Positions 53,696 through 61,397 of a stretch of 64,000 nt of DNA are shown here, piece by piece (positions within the stretch are counted from its first letter, which is position 1; every line of letters starts with the position of its first letter). Source of the stretch: JADFWK01 sp035527895 (GTDB lineage Bacteria > Desulfobacterota > DSM-4660 > Desulfatiglandales > B25-G16); contig DATKZQ010000046.1 in NCBI GenBank assembly GCA_035527895.1, positions 1 through 64,000 of the forward strand, written 5' to 3'. The translations under genes and the position numbers were made by a program. A model generated the notes under the pieces. The model had not been told where the DNA came from and made no database searches. It worked only from the letters and a program-made list of their open reading frames with translations.

Positions 53696-54091
53696 ATGAA
53701 AGGGCTTTTCCAACTTATTGGATTTTTGGTTTTGCTTCCGTGTTTGGCCATGGGCTTCAAACCTCCGCACTATTCAGAGGCCATACGGGCCATAGGAAAT
53801 ACAGGGGGTCTCCCTGTCGCCTTAAAGCGGGCCTTTGATCCGGAGGGTGATTTTTCATTGATCCCTGCTCCAAAACCCGGCGACTGGCTGTCAGAGCATT
53901 CGGAAGCAGGCCAGACCTATGAGGCTTTTGTGCGTGTTAAGGCGGCAAAACCGGGTGCGCTCAGAGATACGATCTATCTGCAGCCATTGGGTCAGTTCTC
54001 GGGTTATCGGGGAGTTTCCCTGGACGCCCTGGGAGAGGATATAGGGTGCCATATCTCTTATTGGGTATTTCTGCACTGGCTGGTGCCGTGA
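53696..54091 (+). pseudogene. Archaemetzincin-like, N-terminal fragment
   Basis: 131 residues with a signal peptide (QLIGFLVLLPCLAMGF). GDWLSEHSEAGQTYEAF and IYLQPLGQFSGYRGVSLDAL match the N-terminal part of archaemetzincin-like metalloproteases. The HExxHxxGxxH zinc site and the remaining half are missing up to the next gene, and the last residues do not follow the family. It is probably a deletion remnant next to palindromic element C. Confidence 0.6.
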
Positions 54092-54237
54092 TGGTCTTCA
54101 AGATCCCTTCAAAGAGACCCTATGCCCAATAAAGAGAGACAGAAAAAGGAACCCCCATGGCTCCCATGATTTTTGGTAGAAGACGGTCCCTGTCATCTCT
54201 TGAAGATGGCCCTCGGAGTTGTTCTAACTGAACCGCG

Positions 54238-55161
54238 CTATCTCTGGTCCCGGGCTGTATAGATGCTCGCGTTAAGCTCGAAACCGATCAGGAGCACCAG
54301 GGAGTTGAGGTAGAGCCACAGCATGATCAGCATCAGGGTGCCGATGGAGCCATAGAGGACATTGTATCTGCTAAAGTTTTCGATGTAATAGTTGAAGCCA
54401 TAAAAGGACAGTACCGTGAGGATCGTGCTCACGATTGAGCCGGGGGAGAGGAACCGGAAGCCGGTTTTGCTGGTAGGGCCGAAGTAATAAATGAAGGAAA
54501 TGCCGAAATAGTAAAGAGCCCAGATGATCAGCCAGTCGCCGGCGGCCAGCAGATAAAAGACAAAGCCGCTCTTGATAATTCCCTGGCGCACGAGAAAGTC
54601 CAGTCCCACATGGGCAGCGATAATCAACGTTACCGCCAATACCAGGAGCACGGTCATGATGAAAATCAGGCCGATAGCGATACACCGCTGCATGAGCCAA
54701 TTCCGTGACTCTGCGGCGTAAATGGTGTTGTTGAACGCATGGATTAGGGAGATGATGCCGCGCGTGGAAAAATAGAGCGCGAAGATGAAACCGAACGACA
54801 GGAGTTCACCCCGCTGCCGTTTGATGATATCTTCGATGGTGTTGACTGATAACTCATACGCCAACTCCGGAATAACGCCTCTCAGCGTGTTCAGCAGAGT
54901 TTCGTGGAAGTTCTCGATGGGAATGTAGGAAATCAGCGTAAAGAGAAAGATGATGCCGGGGAAAATGGCCAGAAAGAAATTGAAGGAGATCGAAGCGGCC
55001 TTCTCGGTCAAAACGTCCTTCATCAAACCGTGATAGAAGAACCGGGCCACTTCGTACAGCGGCAATCCTCCGAATCCGGGAAGGGTCACCCTCTTGCTCC
55101 AGGCGAGGAGTTTCACGACAGGTTTCCATTTAATAAATGATGTAAATGATGGGACGTCCAT
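54238..55161 (-). CDS. YihY/virulence factor BrkB family membrane protein
   Basis: 307 residues with about six membrane helices. The core pattern is ASISFNFFLAIFPGIIFLFTLISYIP, followed by FGFIFALYFSTRGIISLIHAFNN and GSIGTLMLIMLWLYLNSLVLLIGFELNA, all typical. The N-terminal VTLPGFGGLPLYEVARFF resembles Bacteroidetes homologues, which hints at transfer (inference). Function is unknown; the old name RNase BN is incorrect for the family. The start codon lies inside the left terminal repeat of the RAYT element (GGGACGTCC...) and lacks a ribosome site, so the original start was probably changed by that insertion. Confidence 0.87.
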   Translation of the reverse strand: MDVPSFTSFIKWKPVVKLLAWSKRVTLPGFGGLPLYEVARFFYHGLMKDVLTEKAASISFNFFLAIFPGIIFLFTLISYIPIENFHETLLNTLRGVIPELAYELSVNTIEDIIKRQRGELLSFGFIFALYFSTRGIISLIHAFNNTIYAAESRNWLMQRCIAIGLIFIMTVLLVLAVTLIIAAHVGLDFLVRQGIIKSGFVFYLLAAGDWLIIWALYYFGISFIYYFGPTSKTGFRFLSPGSIVSTILTVLSFYGFNYYIENFSRYNVLYGSIGTLMLIMLWLYLNSLVLLIGFELNASIYTARDQR

Positions 55162-56242
55162 TTGTAAATAAGTAAATTACTCCAGCAGTCGGTAGTTTTT
55201 CTCTCTCGCTATCTTCTCCCCATTGATAACAGAATAGACGATGCCTGGTTGGCTCATTCCAAACCGCTGTGCCAAAGAGGTTCCACTGATCCCCAATTCA
55301 CGAACCGCCCAGAAAAACAGCAGGCTCCTCGCTTCCACCCGTGCCTTCTGGCGTCCCTTTAGGTACAGTTCTCCCTCATCAATGCCGTAGAGCTCGGCAA
55401 CTCGCTGCTGAACCCGTTCAAGATCATATCCCAACTGTTTGAGTTCATAGTGTCGACTCTGCGTTTCATCGGCCTGAGAGAGCACCTCCATAACAAAATC
55501 GCTCTCGCCGAGTATCCGCTCATCACCTTTGAGCCGATCCTGCCCCATGAGCCGTATCCTCTTAACCTCAGTCCATCCGCCCACGCTTCGAATCACCCCA
55601 CCGCCAACCAATTCCGGCCGCCTGCCTTGTTCTATCCCTGCTTCCACATAGGCACTATAGCCCTTATGTGCTTCACCGACCCTGCTGCCAAAAAAGGACA
55701 ATACATACGCTGCATCCTGCCACTCGCGTTTGGTATTACCCATCAGCACACTGTGACCGCAGTAGTTGTATGTGGCAAGCTCGGAGATAGAAAAGACAAC
55801 CTCCGCCCGGAGAGGGTTTAAATGAATGTACCGAACCAATTCTTTCAGATACCTATCTTCCTGGCAGATAATGGATTTGTAACGGTTCTGGAAAAGCTGG
55901 CCGTGTCTCTTATGCCTTCGGTTAAAACTGACTGCATAGCCGGTAAGCAGCCTCCTCATGATGGTTGGTAAGCCAATGTCTCCTGATCGAAACAGAAAAT
56001 GAGCGTGGTTGGGCAGCAATGCCCATGCATAGCAGGCGGTCTTGGTTTCAGGCACCAATTCGCCGAGCCGTTCAAGAAAATTGTCCCGGTCTTTATCATC
56101 TCTGAATATCTTTCTGCGCTCTATTCCCCTTATGATTACGTGGTGCAGTATACCCGGGGCATCTAATCTGGCTGATCGTGGCATAGGATGAATAGTATTA
56201 TGAATAGATTAAAGAGTCAACTGATTTACAAATGGACGTCCC
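55151..56242 (-). mobile_element. RAYT element with 19-bp perfect terminal inverted repeats
   Basis: GGGACGTCCATTTGTAAAT at 55151-55169 is repeated exactly in inverted orientation at 56224-56242. The transposase gene (55177-56184) fills the interior; its stop is 7 bases from the left end. The repeats contain the palindrome GGACGTCC. The left repeat carries the YihY start codon and the right repeat carries the last codons and stop of a lipoprotein gene. No target duplication is evident, as expected for Y1 enzymes. Confidence 0.82.
55177..56184 (-). CDS. REP-associated tyrosine transposase (RAYT, Y1_Tnp)
   Basis: 335 residues. The Y1/HUH nuclease domain shows the HxH motif in LLPNHAHFLFR, and the catalytic-Tyr region TGYAVSFNRRHKRHGQLFQNRYKSI, followed by VRYIHLNPLRAEVV, all typical of RAYT. 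A C-terminal helix-turn-helix domain related to DnaA domain IV follows (RSLLFFWAVRELGISGTSLAQRFGMSQPGIVYSVINGE). RAYTs bind and cut palindromic REP sequences. Ribosome site is weak. It lies in an element with perfect terminal repeats. Confidence 0.95.
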   Translation of the reverse strand: MPRSARLDAPGILHHVIIRGIERRKIFRDDKDRDNFLERLGELVPETKTACYAWALLPNHAHFLFRSGDIGLPTIMRRLLTGYAVSFNRRHKRHGQLFQNRYKSIICQEDRYLKELVRYIHLNPLRAEVVFSISELATYNYCGHSVLMGNTKREWQDAAYVLSFFGSRVGEAHKGYSAYVEAGIEQGRRPELVGGGVIRSVGGWTEVKRIRLMGQDRLKGDERILGESDFVMEVLSQADETQSRHYELKQLGYDLERVQQRVAELYGIDEGELYLKGRQKARVEARSLLFFWAVRELGISGTSLAQRFGMSQPGIVYSVINGEKIAREKNYRLLE

Positions 56243-56510
56243 TATCTTCCGAACCCGGCTTGAAGGCTTTCCAGACGCCCTCAAAGGTTTTAGCGTCATT
56301 GATGAAACCGATCGCCTGTTCGCGCTGTCTCTCAGGCAGCAGTTGGAGTTGATCCACCGGATAGTCTCCCTGCCAGGACTGCAGGATTTCAGCCTCGCCG
56401 CTCATCGCTTGCGGCGACTCTGCCTTCGCTTGCGCTTTCATACATGAATGGCTGCAACCAACCAGCAGCATTAGTGTCAAAACAGTTAATAAAAGGTTGG
56501 CCTTTTTCAT
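56226..56510 (-). pseudogene. Lipoprotein gene truncated by RAYT insertion
   Basis: 94 residues with a lipoprotein signal (TLMLLVGCSHSC, Cys at about 19). The mature part (EILQSWQGDYPVDQLQLLP...TFEGVWKAFKPG) looks like the beginning of a small periplasmic protein. The last residues, RDVHL and the TAA stop, are encoded by the right terminal repeat of the RAYT element, so the true C-terminus is missing. The family is not recognised with certainty. Confidence 0.65.
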
Positions 56511-56653
56511 TACCCCGCTCCTTTGGTTATTCTTCTAGGAGCTTGGGAATATATTTTTGTGCGATTTGACATATATAGCGTTATTTATTCAGATATCAGG
56601 TTTGACACCAACAACAATAAAGCATAGAATATTTTTAAATTGGGAGGTTTGCC

Positions 56654-56890
56654 ATGATAAACTATACTGCAAAATATACTAAAATTACCTCCGGTTATAT
56701 GGGGCAGCTTATTGAGTGGCCTGAAGTCGTAACCGAAGGTAAGGACCTCGAAGACTGCCGCGCCATGCTGCGTGATGCGCTTAATGAGATGATCCTCGCA
56801 TATAAAGAGCTTGGTAAAGAAGTTCCATTGGGTAACGCGCTCATTGAACAAATTCCAGCCGAGGTCGAACATGTCGGTCAAGCGACGTGA
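56654..56890 (+). CDS. hicB: HicB antitoxin
   Basis: 78 residues, the short HicB form. The fold is the partial RNase H-like domain: KITSGYMGQLIEWPEVVTEGKDLEDCRAMLRDALNEMI. HicB neutralises HicA; the usual C-terminal DNA-binding domain is absent, so operon regulation by this protein is uncertain. GGGAGG lies 7 bases ahead of the ATG. It overlaps the hicA start by 20 bases. Confidence 0.93.
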   Translation: MINYTAKYTKITSGYMGQLIEWPEVVTEGKDLEDCRAMLRDALNEMILAYKELGKEVPLGNALIEQIPAEVEHVGQAT

Positions 56891-57059
56891 TTTGATACGC
56901 TATTTGGAAAAGAACGGTTTCTACCTGCTTCGTGAAGGTGGTAGACACTCTATCTACACAAATGACAAGAAGATTATCCCGGTAAAAAGGCATAAGGAGC
57001 TTGATCGAATTACTGCCAACGAACTATGTAAACAGGCCGGACTCGATCCTAAGTTTTAG
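56871..57059 (+). CDS. hicA: HicA toxin (mRNA interferase)
   Basis: 62 residues from ATG 56871, which lies inside the end of hicB. The catalytic histidine is in YLLREGGRHSIYTND, with the dsRBD-like fold around KRRDLIRYLEKNGF and KELDRITANELCKQAGL. HicA cleaves mRNA in the cytoplasm. The order antitoxin-toxin is one of the two known orders. An AT-rich terminator follows about 185 bases downstream. Confidence 0.93.
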   Translation: MSVKRRDLIRYLEKNGFYLLREGGRHSIYTNDKKIIPVKRHKELDRITANELCKQAGLDPKF

Positions 57060-57244
57060 CCTCTTCGTCTTTCTATACACCCGCCTCATTTAACGTCTCG
57101 GAAATTCTGCAACCATTTGCTTATCCACGTATATCAAACCCTATATGGTGCAAACGCTCGAGAGATATTGGAACTTGTCTATCTTCTGGTGCCGGTCTGC
57201 ATAACCCTCTCTCAAGTATGAAAGAAAAAGGCCTCAGCAAACAA

Positions 57245-57277
57245 CTCGAAAAATTAGCGGTTTTTCGAGGTTTTTTT
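57245..57277 (+). terminator. Terminator downstream of hicBA
   Basis: CTCGAAAAA (57245-57253) pairs with TTTTTCGAG (57261-57269) around a 7-base loop, then G and seven T. The stem is AT-rich, but the T run and plus-strand direction fit an intrinsic terminator. Confidence 0.7.
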
Positions 57278-57365
57278 ACGGTATCACCACAACCCTCCCC
57301 GTACGATCATTAGCTGTGGTTTCAGCAAGCGCCGGTTGATTGGTACCGTGTTCGAGCTCGATGCC

Positions 57366-57785
57366 TCAACCGGTGTGCTTACCCTCTTTCTTGAGTTGGG
57401 GGGAAACATACTTCCGGCCCCTGAGCACGGCGCGCACCGCCGGGATGAGATCGGTTGCGGCAGTGCGCTTGAGCACAAAGCCCTCGGCCCCTGCGGCCAT
57501 CACCTCCTCCACTGCGATGGACTCGTCATGGATGCTCAACACGATGAGTCTGAGCTCCGGGAAGCGATCCTCGAGGCGGCGCACGATATTGACATCCCGC
57601 AGGAGCGGCAGCGAGAGGTCCGCCACGATGAGATCCGCCTCGAGCCTCGCTGCGGCGTCAAAGAGCGAGGTATCGTCGGCCACCATCACCACGGCCTCGA
57701 ACATGGTCTCAAGGAGGCCGCGAATCCCCTCCAGCATGGTGTGGTGTGTGTCAGCAAGAATAACCCGATCGTGCTTCAACTTCAT
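57366..57785 (-). CDS. Response-regulator receiver protein, no output domain
   Basis: 139 residues covering only a receiver domain. The phospho-acceptor Asp is in ADLIVADLSLPLL, and the conserved Lys in GFVLKRT. The acidic pocket reads ILADTHH, with Thr at the second position instead of Asp, which is unusual. It resembles the receiver of the NarL-type regulator at 60364-61005, and lacks its LuxR HTH, so it may be a stand-alone or truncated member. AAGGGAG precedes the ATG. No histidine kinase gene lies in this window. Confidence 0.82.
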   Translation of the reverse strand: MKLKHDRVILADTHHTMLEGIRGLLETMFEAVVMVADDTSLFDAAARLEADLIVADLSLPLLRDVNIVRRLEDRFPELRLIVLSIHDESIAVEEVMAAGAEGFVLKRTAATDLIPAVRAVLRGRKYVSPQLKKEGKHTG

Positions 57786-58005
57786 ATGTTTGCTCCCTTA
57801 TGAGGTGGACAGCATCTGAGCATGAGCTTGAAACGTTTGCAATGAATGCGAGGTAATTGCGGAGACACCAAGGCACCACATGCAGCGTTACTATGAGCGT
57901 AGCGGGAATGAGGGGCGGAAATCTACTCGTAAAATTACGGGTTTCGGGAGAAAAAAATACGGGGGGATGGGCCGGTGGAACCGGGTTAGAATGTGAAAAG
58001 CATTG

Positions 58006-58608
58006 TCAGTCCGCAGGAGTTCCCTGCAAGATCCGTAACTCTTGCAATGACTTGGCAACAGAAGAAGGGTATTTTCCGGCCATTCCCAAAAGAAGCTTGA
58101 AATCTACCTCATCTACCTCCAAGTCATCTGCGGTTGGGATGGTCCCACGATAGTAGATCGTATCCAGAATGGCTTTTTCGGGCACTGCCATGTAGTATCC
58201 ATCACGATATTCGAATCCAAAAAAAAGAGCAGAAGAAATCTTCGAGAATTCGATAGTAATCCCCTGATATTGAACTCGTCGCTTTTTGCCCACCGACGTA
58301 CTGAGGGTTACCACTGTGCAAACCAGAGGCGCCTGCAGGCTAATGCCGTGGAAATTCAATGCCCATTCGCATGATACATATGCAGGCGGCTTTAAGAAAC
58401 ACGCCACCTGCTCGGTGGAGGGAAATCCATACAAAAAAGAATTGATGTAATGCCCGCGATTTATACGATAGATGAGCCCTTTCTGAAGTGCCCTTGATAG
58501 AAACATGCTGGTATGGGACGCTACCTTTTCCGCATCCTGCTTCCGGAAAAGGGCGGGCAGTAGTTTCAGGCGATTATACGTAGCCCTTTGTTCTTCCATA
58601 ATCCTCAA
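58006..58608 (-). CDS. abiEi: AbiEi-type antitoxin / transcriptional regulator
   Basis: About 200 residues with a winged-helix N-terminus (SMFLSRALQKGLIYRINRGHYIN) and the AbiEi central domain (PPAYVSCEWALNFHGI, VPEKAILDTIYYRG). It is the antitoxin and repressor of type IV AbiE toxin-antitoxin systems. The start overlaps the toxin's end by 35 bases (ATG 58608; ATG 58599 is an alternative). In this operon the toxin gene is first, which reverses the usual antitoxin-first order. Confidence 0.88.
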   Translation of the reverse strand: MRIMEEQRATYNRLKLLPALFRKQDAEKVASHTSMFLSRALQKGLIYRINRGHYINSFLYGFPSTEQVACFLKPPAYVSCEWALNFHGISLQAPLVCTVVTLSTSVGKKRRVQYQGITIEFSKISSALFFGFEYRDGYYMAVPEKAILDTIYYRGTIPTADDLEVDEVDFKLLLGMAGKYPSSVAKSLQELRILQGTPAD

Positions 58609-59452
58609 AATACCCTTCCATTCCTTGACTCAGAAGGTCAAATGTGACTCCCCGTAGCGTGGCAATGAGTTCACTGAAATCATGTCCCTGGTATTCTGAA
58701 AGAATCTTCTGCGGAATAAAGCGCGGCAAGTCTGTTTCAATGGCACTTCTAATCATGTGCCTGGACTCGCTCTTTAGAAAGTAATCTGCCTCCCGAGCTG
58801 GGACAAAGGGAGCTTGGTACATGAATAGTTTTTCCCGCAGTTTCATCCAATCGGGGGTTACCTTGAGCTGATTCACAATCCACCAGAGGTCATAGAAATC
58901 TTTTCCCTTCAAATACTTTTTTTCATAAAGGGCTCTTATTTTGTCCGATAGAATTTCATCAATCGTTTCAGTCAAGATGATACTGCTTGAATATGGCATG
59001 ATGAGTTCGCCATTTGAAATCATGCCGACAACGCTGGGCAGATCTCTGAGGATCTTTTTCTCAAAATCAGGTTGATGACCGGCTTTCAGGGTTTCGAATT
59101 CCAGCTTAACGGCAATTCTTTCTCGTTGAGCTTCCGGGCGATATATAAAGAAGGCACTCGTTGCCTGGCCTCGTCTGCCCCTAAATCGGTACTCAGACCG
59201 GCCTAAACCGAACTGGGCAACACAGGCTTTTTGCGCTTTTGCAAATGATCGGTCCAAAATCTTCTCGATTACTTTTGCAGGTAACTGCGTTACAAAATCA
59301 AGATCCTCTGAGAACCTCATCCCGCCATACACCCACCGTAATGCTGTGCCCCCCTGAAAGATAATACGCTCTGAACCGGACTCGGCATAAAGATTATCCA
59401 ACAAGACTAGCTGGAGGAGTTCAGATCGTCTGATTGTTTTCTCTTTATACAT
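58574..59452 (-). CDS. abiEii: AbiEii nucleotidyltransferase toxin
   Basis: 292 residues of the AbiEii/AbiGii toxin family. The nucleotidyltransferase motif IFQGGTALRWVYGGMRFSEDLDF contains GG and D-x-D; later KLEFETL and DKIRALYEKKYLKGKDFYDLWWI follow the family. AbiEii toxins act on tRNA or translation and protect populations from phage. GTGGAAA lies upstream of ATG. It lies directly upstream of its antitoxin on the same strand. Confidence 0.93.
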   Translation of the reverse strand: MYKEKTIRRSELLQLVLLDNLYAESGSERIIFQGGTALRWVYGGMRFSEDLDFVTQLPAKVIEKILDRSFAKAQKACVAQFGLGRSEYRFRGRRGQATSAFFIYRPEAQRERIAVKLEFETLKAGHQPDFEKKILRDLPSVVGMISNGELIMPYSSSIILTETIDEILSDKIRALYEKKYLKGKDFYDLWWIVNQLKVTPDWMKLREKLFMYQAPFVPAREADYFLKSESRHMIRSAIETDLPRFIPQKILSEYQGHDFSELIATLRGVTFDLLSQGMEGYFEDYGRTKGYV

Positions 59453-59543
59453 GGTATTTCCACTTTCTTGCTAGTATCACGTCCCAAAAGAAGTTTATAA
59501 AAATCAAACTAAATTTGATCGTTCGTTTTGAGTTGTCGCAATG

Positions 59544-59692
59544 TGAAATCCGAAGCACGAAATCCGAAATCCGAAACAATTTCAAAAATTCAAATTTTCC
59601 AATTTTTTAAACATGTTTCGGGTTTTAGTTATTTGATATTCGGATTTGTTTCGCATTTCGATATTAGAATTTCGGATTTATAATTTCCTTTT
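59544..59692. repeat. AT-rich palindromic repeat (CCGAAATCCGAAA type)
   Basis: Left half GAAATCCGAAGC...GAAATCCGAAATCCGAAACAA is answered on the right by inverted copies (GATATTCGGATTTGTTTCGCATTTCG...TTTCGGATTT). The motif is repeated three times at the left. Related short repeats occur widely in environmental bacterial genomes (recalled, not checked). No gene. Confidence 0.6.
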
Positions 59693-59889
59693 TCCGGACG
59701 CGTGCGGTCGTGTGAATTATGCATGTTATTAATGGGACACTACACTAGGCCTATATCGGATTAATCGGAGCAGGCCTCTGTCTGTGACCAGGTCGGAATA
59801 ACAGCAGACCATTTACATTACTATACACAATTGTATAGTAATGTCAACAGTTGGCGAGGTACAGTTGGCGAGGTACCCTACTTACTAAC

Positions 59890-60268
59890 GGGAGCACATT
59901 TTTGTTTACATTGGACGTAACGGAGAAGGATGTGAGGTGGCCATGAGGTCTTTTCTTCTGTTCCGAGGCTCACGGCCTGGTCTTTTCTACGACATATCAA
60001 CGTCCCGCTTCGAAGAAGCGGGGCTCCGCATTCTCCCCCGCTCCTTTGGAGCAGGGAAGCTGCGGCTTCCCCCACTGATACGTCGTGAAAAGGACAGCGG
60101 CCTCCCGCCAGCCCTGTAGAGTAAGTAATTCACGAACACTTCGCTCAGTGTCGATATCTGAGCTGATAAACGGGGCTAGGTGGATTCTCAGCTTCCCACT
60201 CAACAGGGCCAGTCACGGCAGAAAATACCTCATGCGCCTCCCGATGCTGCAAACTGTTTTATGCTCTC
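59890..60268. repeat. Long palindromic element C, copy 2 (with nested MITE)
   Basis: The same palindrome as 53374-53636. The left arm includes GGCCATGAGGTCTTTTCTTCTG and CTTTTCTACGACATATCAACG; the right includes TGATACGTCGTGAAAAGGACAG and GCTCTC near 60263. It has its own perfect central hairpins, CCCGCTTC-GAA-GAAGCGGG (60003-60021), and GCTCC-TTT-GGAGC. A 97-bp insertion sits at 60112-60208. It fills most of the gap between AbiEii and the NarL-type gene. Confidence 0.8.
60112..60208. mobile_element. MITE-like insertion (97 bp), copy 2
   Basis: The ends read inward CCCTGTAGAGT and CCCTGTTGAGT (10/11), flanked by CCAG on both sides (60108-60111, 60209-60212). The related palindrome at 53374-53636 has one CCAG and no insertion. 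Same ends as 2174-2278 although the interiors differ. Confidence 0.65.
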
Positions 60269-60363
60269 AGTGGCAAAAGGAAACCGGTAGGAGCACCAGC
60301 AGTCTTCTTTATGCGAGATATGAATTGATTTTCATAACTCACTTTTTTGACATGATACTGGGC

Positions 60364-61005
60364 TCAGACCGATACGATGCCGTGCTTGATGGCGTACTGG
60401 ACCAGTTCGGCACTGGTCTTGAGGTTGAGTTCCTCCATCATACGGTACTTGTGGAATTCCACGGTTCTCGTGGAAATATTGAGGTGGACGGCGATTTCCT
60501 TGGCCGAGTAACCCTCGGCCACCAACTGCAGGACCTCTCGCTGCCGGGCTGTGAGCTTGCGCATCACCGGTTCCTGCCGTTGGGCCCCTGCCTTGTAAGA
60601 TTGCAGCAGTTCCCCGGCAACCATGGGGGTGACATAGGTGCGTCCATTCAGGGCTTCACGAATGGCCGTGATCAGCTCAGAGGGCGCTGAATGCTTCAAG
60701 ACATAGCCCGATGCGCCGGCTTCAAATGCCCGGCTCGCATAGGTCACGTCCGGGTGCATGGTGAGAAAGACCACTTTGATGTGCGGGTCAGCCTTTTTGA
60801 TCTGACGGACTGCCTCAATGCCGTTGAGCAGTGGCATTGAAATATCGGCAACAACGACATCGGGGCAAAGCTTGGCCGCTGCGGTCACCAGGGCTCGGCC
60901 GTTTTCCACTGTGCCGGCCACTTCGAACTCGCCTTCCAGGAGGCTTCGTAATCCCTCGAGGATGATCTTATGATCATCGGCCAGTAAAACGCGCGTCTTT
61001 TTCAT
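60364..61005 (-). CDS. NarL/LuxR-type response regulator
   Basis: 213 residues. The receiver has Asp pocket LLADDHK, the phospho-acceptor in DVVVADISMPLL, and Lys in GYVLKHSA. The C-terminal HTH matches LuxR type (LTARQREVLQLVAEGYSAKEIAVHLNISTRTVEFHKYRMMEELNL). It should bind DNA as a dimer once phosphorylated. Upstream of its start, a perfect palindrome, CATCAATTGATG (61066-61077), could be its own operator (inference). The sensor kinase is not in the window. Confidence 0.95.
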   Translation of the reverse strand: MKKTRVLLADDHKIILEGLRSLLEGEFEVAGTVENGRALVTAAAKLCPDVVVADISMPLLNGIEAVRQIKKADPHIKVVFLTMHPDVTYASRAFEAGASGYVLKHSAPSELITAIREALNGRTYVTPMVAGELLQSYKAGAQRQEPVMRKLTARQREVLQLVAEGYSAKEIAVHLNISTRTVEFHKYRMMEELNLKTSAELVQYAIKHGIVSV

Positions 61006-61065
61006 GAAAAACTAGCGCTAAATACCCCGCGTGAAGGCACACCTAGCCTTTTGATGGTTGTTTTT

Positions 61066-61077
61066 CATCAATTGATG
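61066..61077. promoter_or_regulatory. Palindrome upstream of NarL-type regulator
   Basis: CATCAATTGATG is a perfect 12-base palindrome; a partial repeat, CATCAATT, lies at about 61087-61094 and TTGATGG at about 61051. It may be the binding site of the regulator transcribed leftwards from 61005, or a VapB-independent site for the divergent operon. Confidence 0.35.
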
Positions 61078-61131
61078 ATTATTTTACATCAATTCTAAAA
61101 TCTGGTCAAATGAAGCCTCTAATAATAAGAC

Positions 61132-61160
61132 TTGACACGAGATTCGTGTTGCACTAGAAT
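61132..61160 (+). promoter_or_regulatory. Promoter and operator of vapBC-like operon
   Basis: TTGACA (61132-61137), exactly 17 bases, TAGAAT (61155-61160). A perfect palindrome, ACACGA-GAT-TCGTGT (61135-61149), overlaps the -35 and spacer, ideal for repression by the ribbon-helix-helix antitoxin. The start codon of the antitoxin is 6 bases after the -10, so translation begins at or close to the 5' end. Confidence 0.75.
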
Positions 61161-61166
61161 AGTGAC

Positions 61167-61397
61167 ATGAAAAATGTAACAATCACACTCGATGAAAAGG
61201 TAGCCGCCTGGGCTCGTATCCGCGCTGCGGAACGGGAAAGCAGCGTTTCTCGTCTTGTCGGCGAAATGCTCAAGGAAAGAATGCTCGAAGAAGAGAGCTA
61301 CCGGGCATCAATGCAGCATTATCTTTCTCAATCACCCTGCTTGCTCAAGGAACCTGGTGTCAAGTATCCTAGTCGAGAAGAACTCCATGAGCGTTAA
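61167..61397 (+). CDS. Ribbon-helix-helix antitoxin (VapB-like)
   Basis: 76 residues. The N-terminal beta strand and helices (MKNVTITLDEKVAAWARIRAAERESSVSRLVGEML) fit a ribbon-helix-helix DNA-binding domain, and the acidic C-terminus would wrap the toxin. The gene overlaps the PIN-domain toxin start by 11 bases. It probably represses its operon through the palindrome in the promoter. Confidence 0.87.
   Translation: MKNVTITLDEKVAAWARIRAAERESSVSRLVGEMLKERMLEEESYRASMQHYLSQSPCLLKEPGVKYPSREELHER

Noticed and set aside
57363..57365. TGA after the receiver protein as a further Sec codon
   Set aside because: The frame continues for about 30 codons but shows no family similarity, no conserved Cys position and no convincing SECIS.
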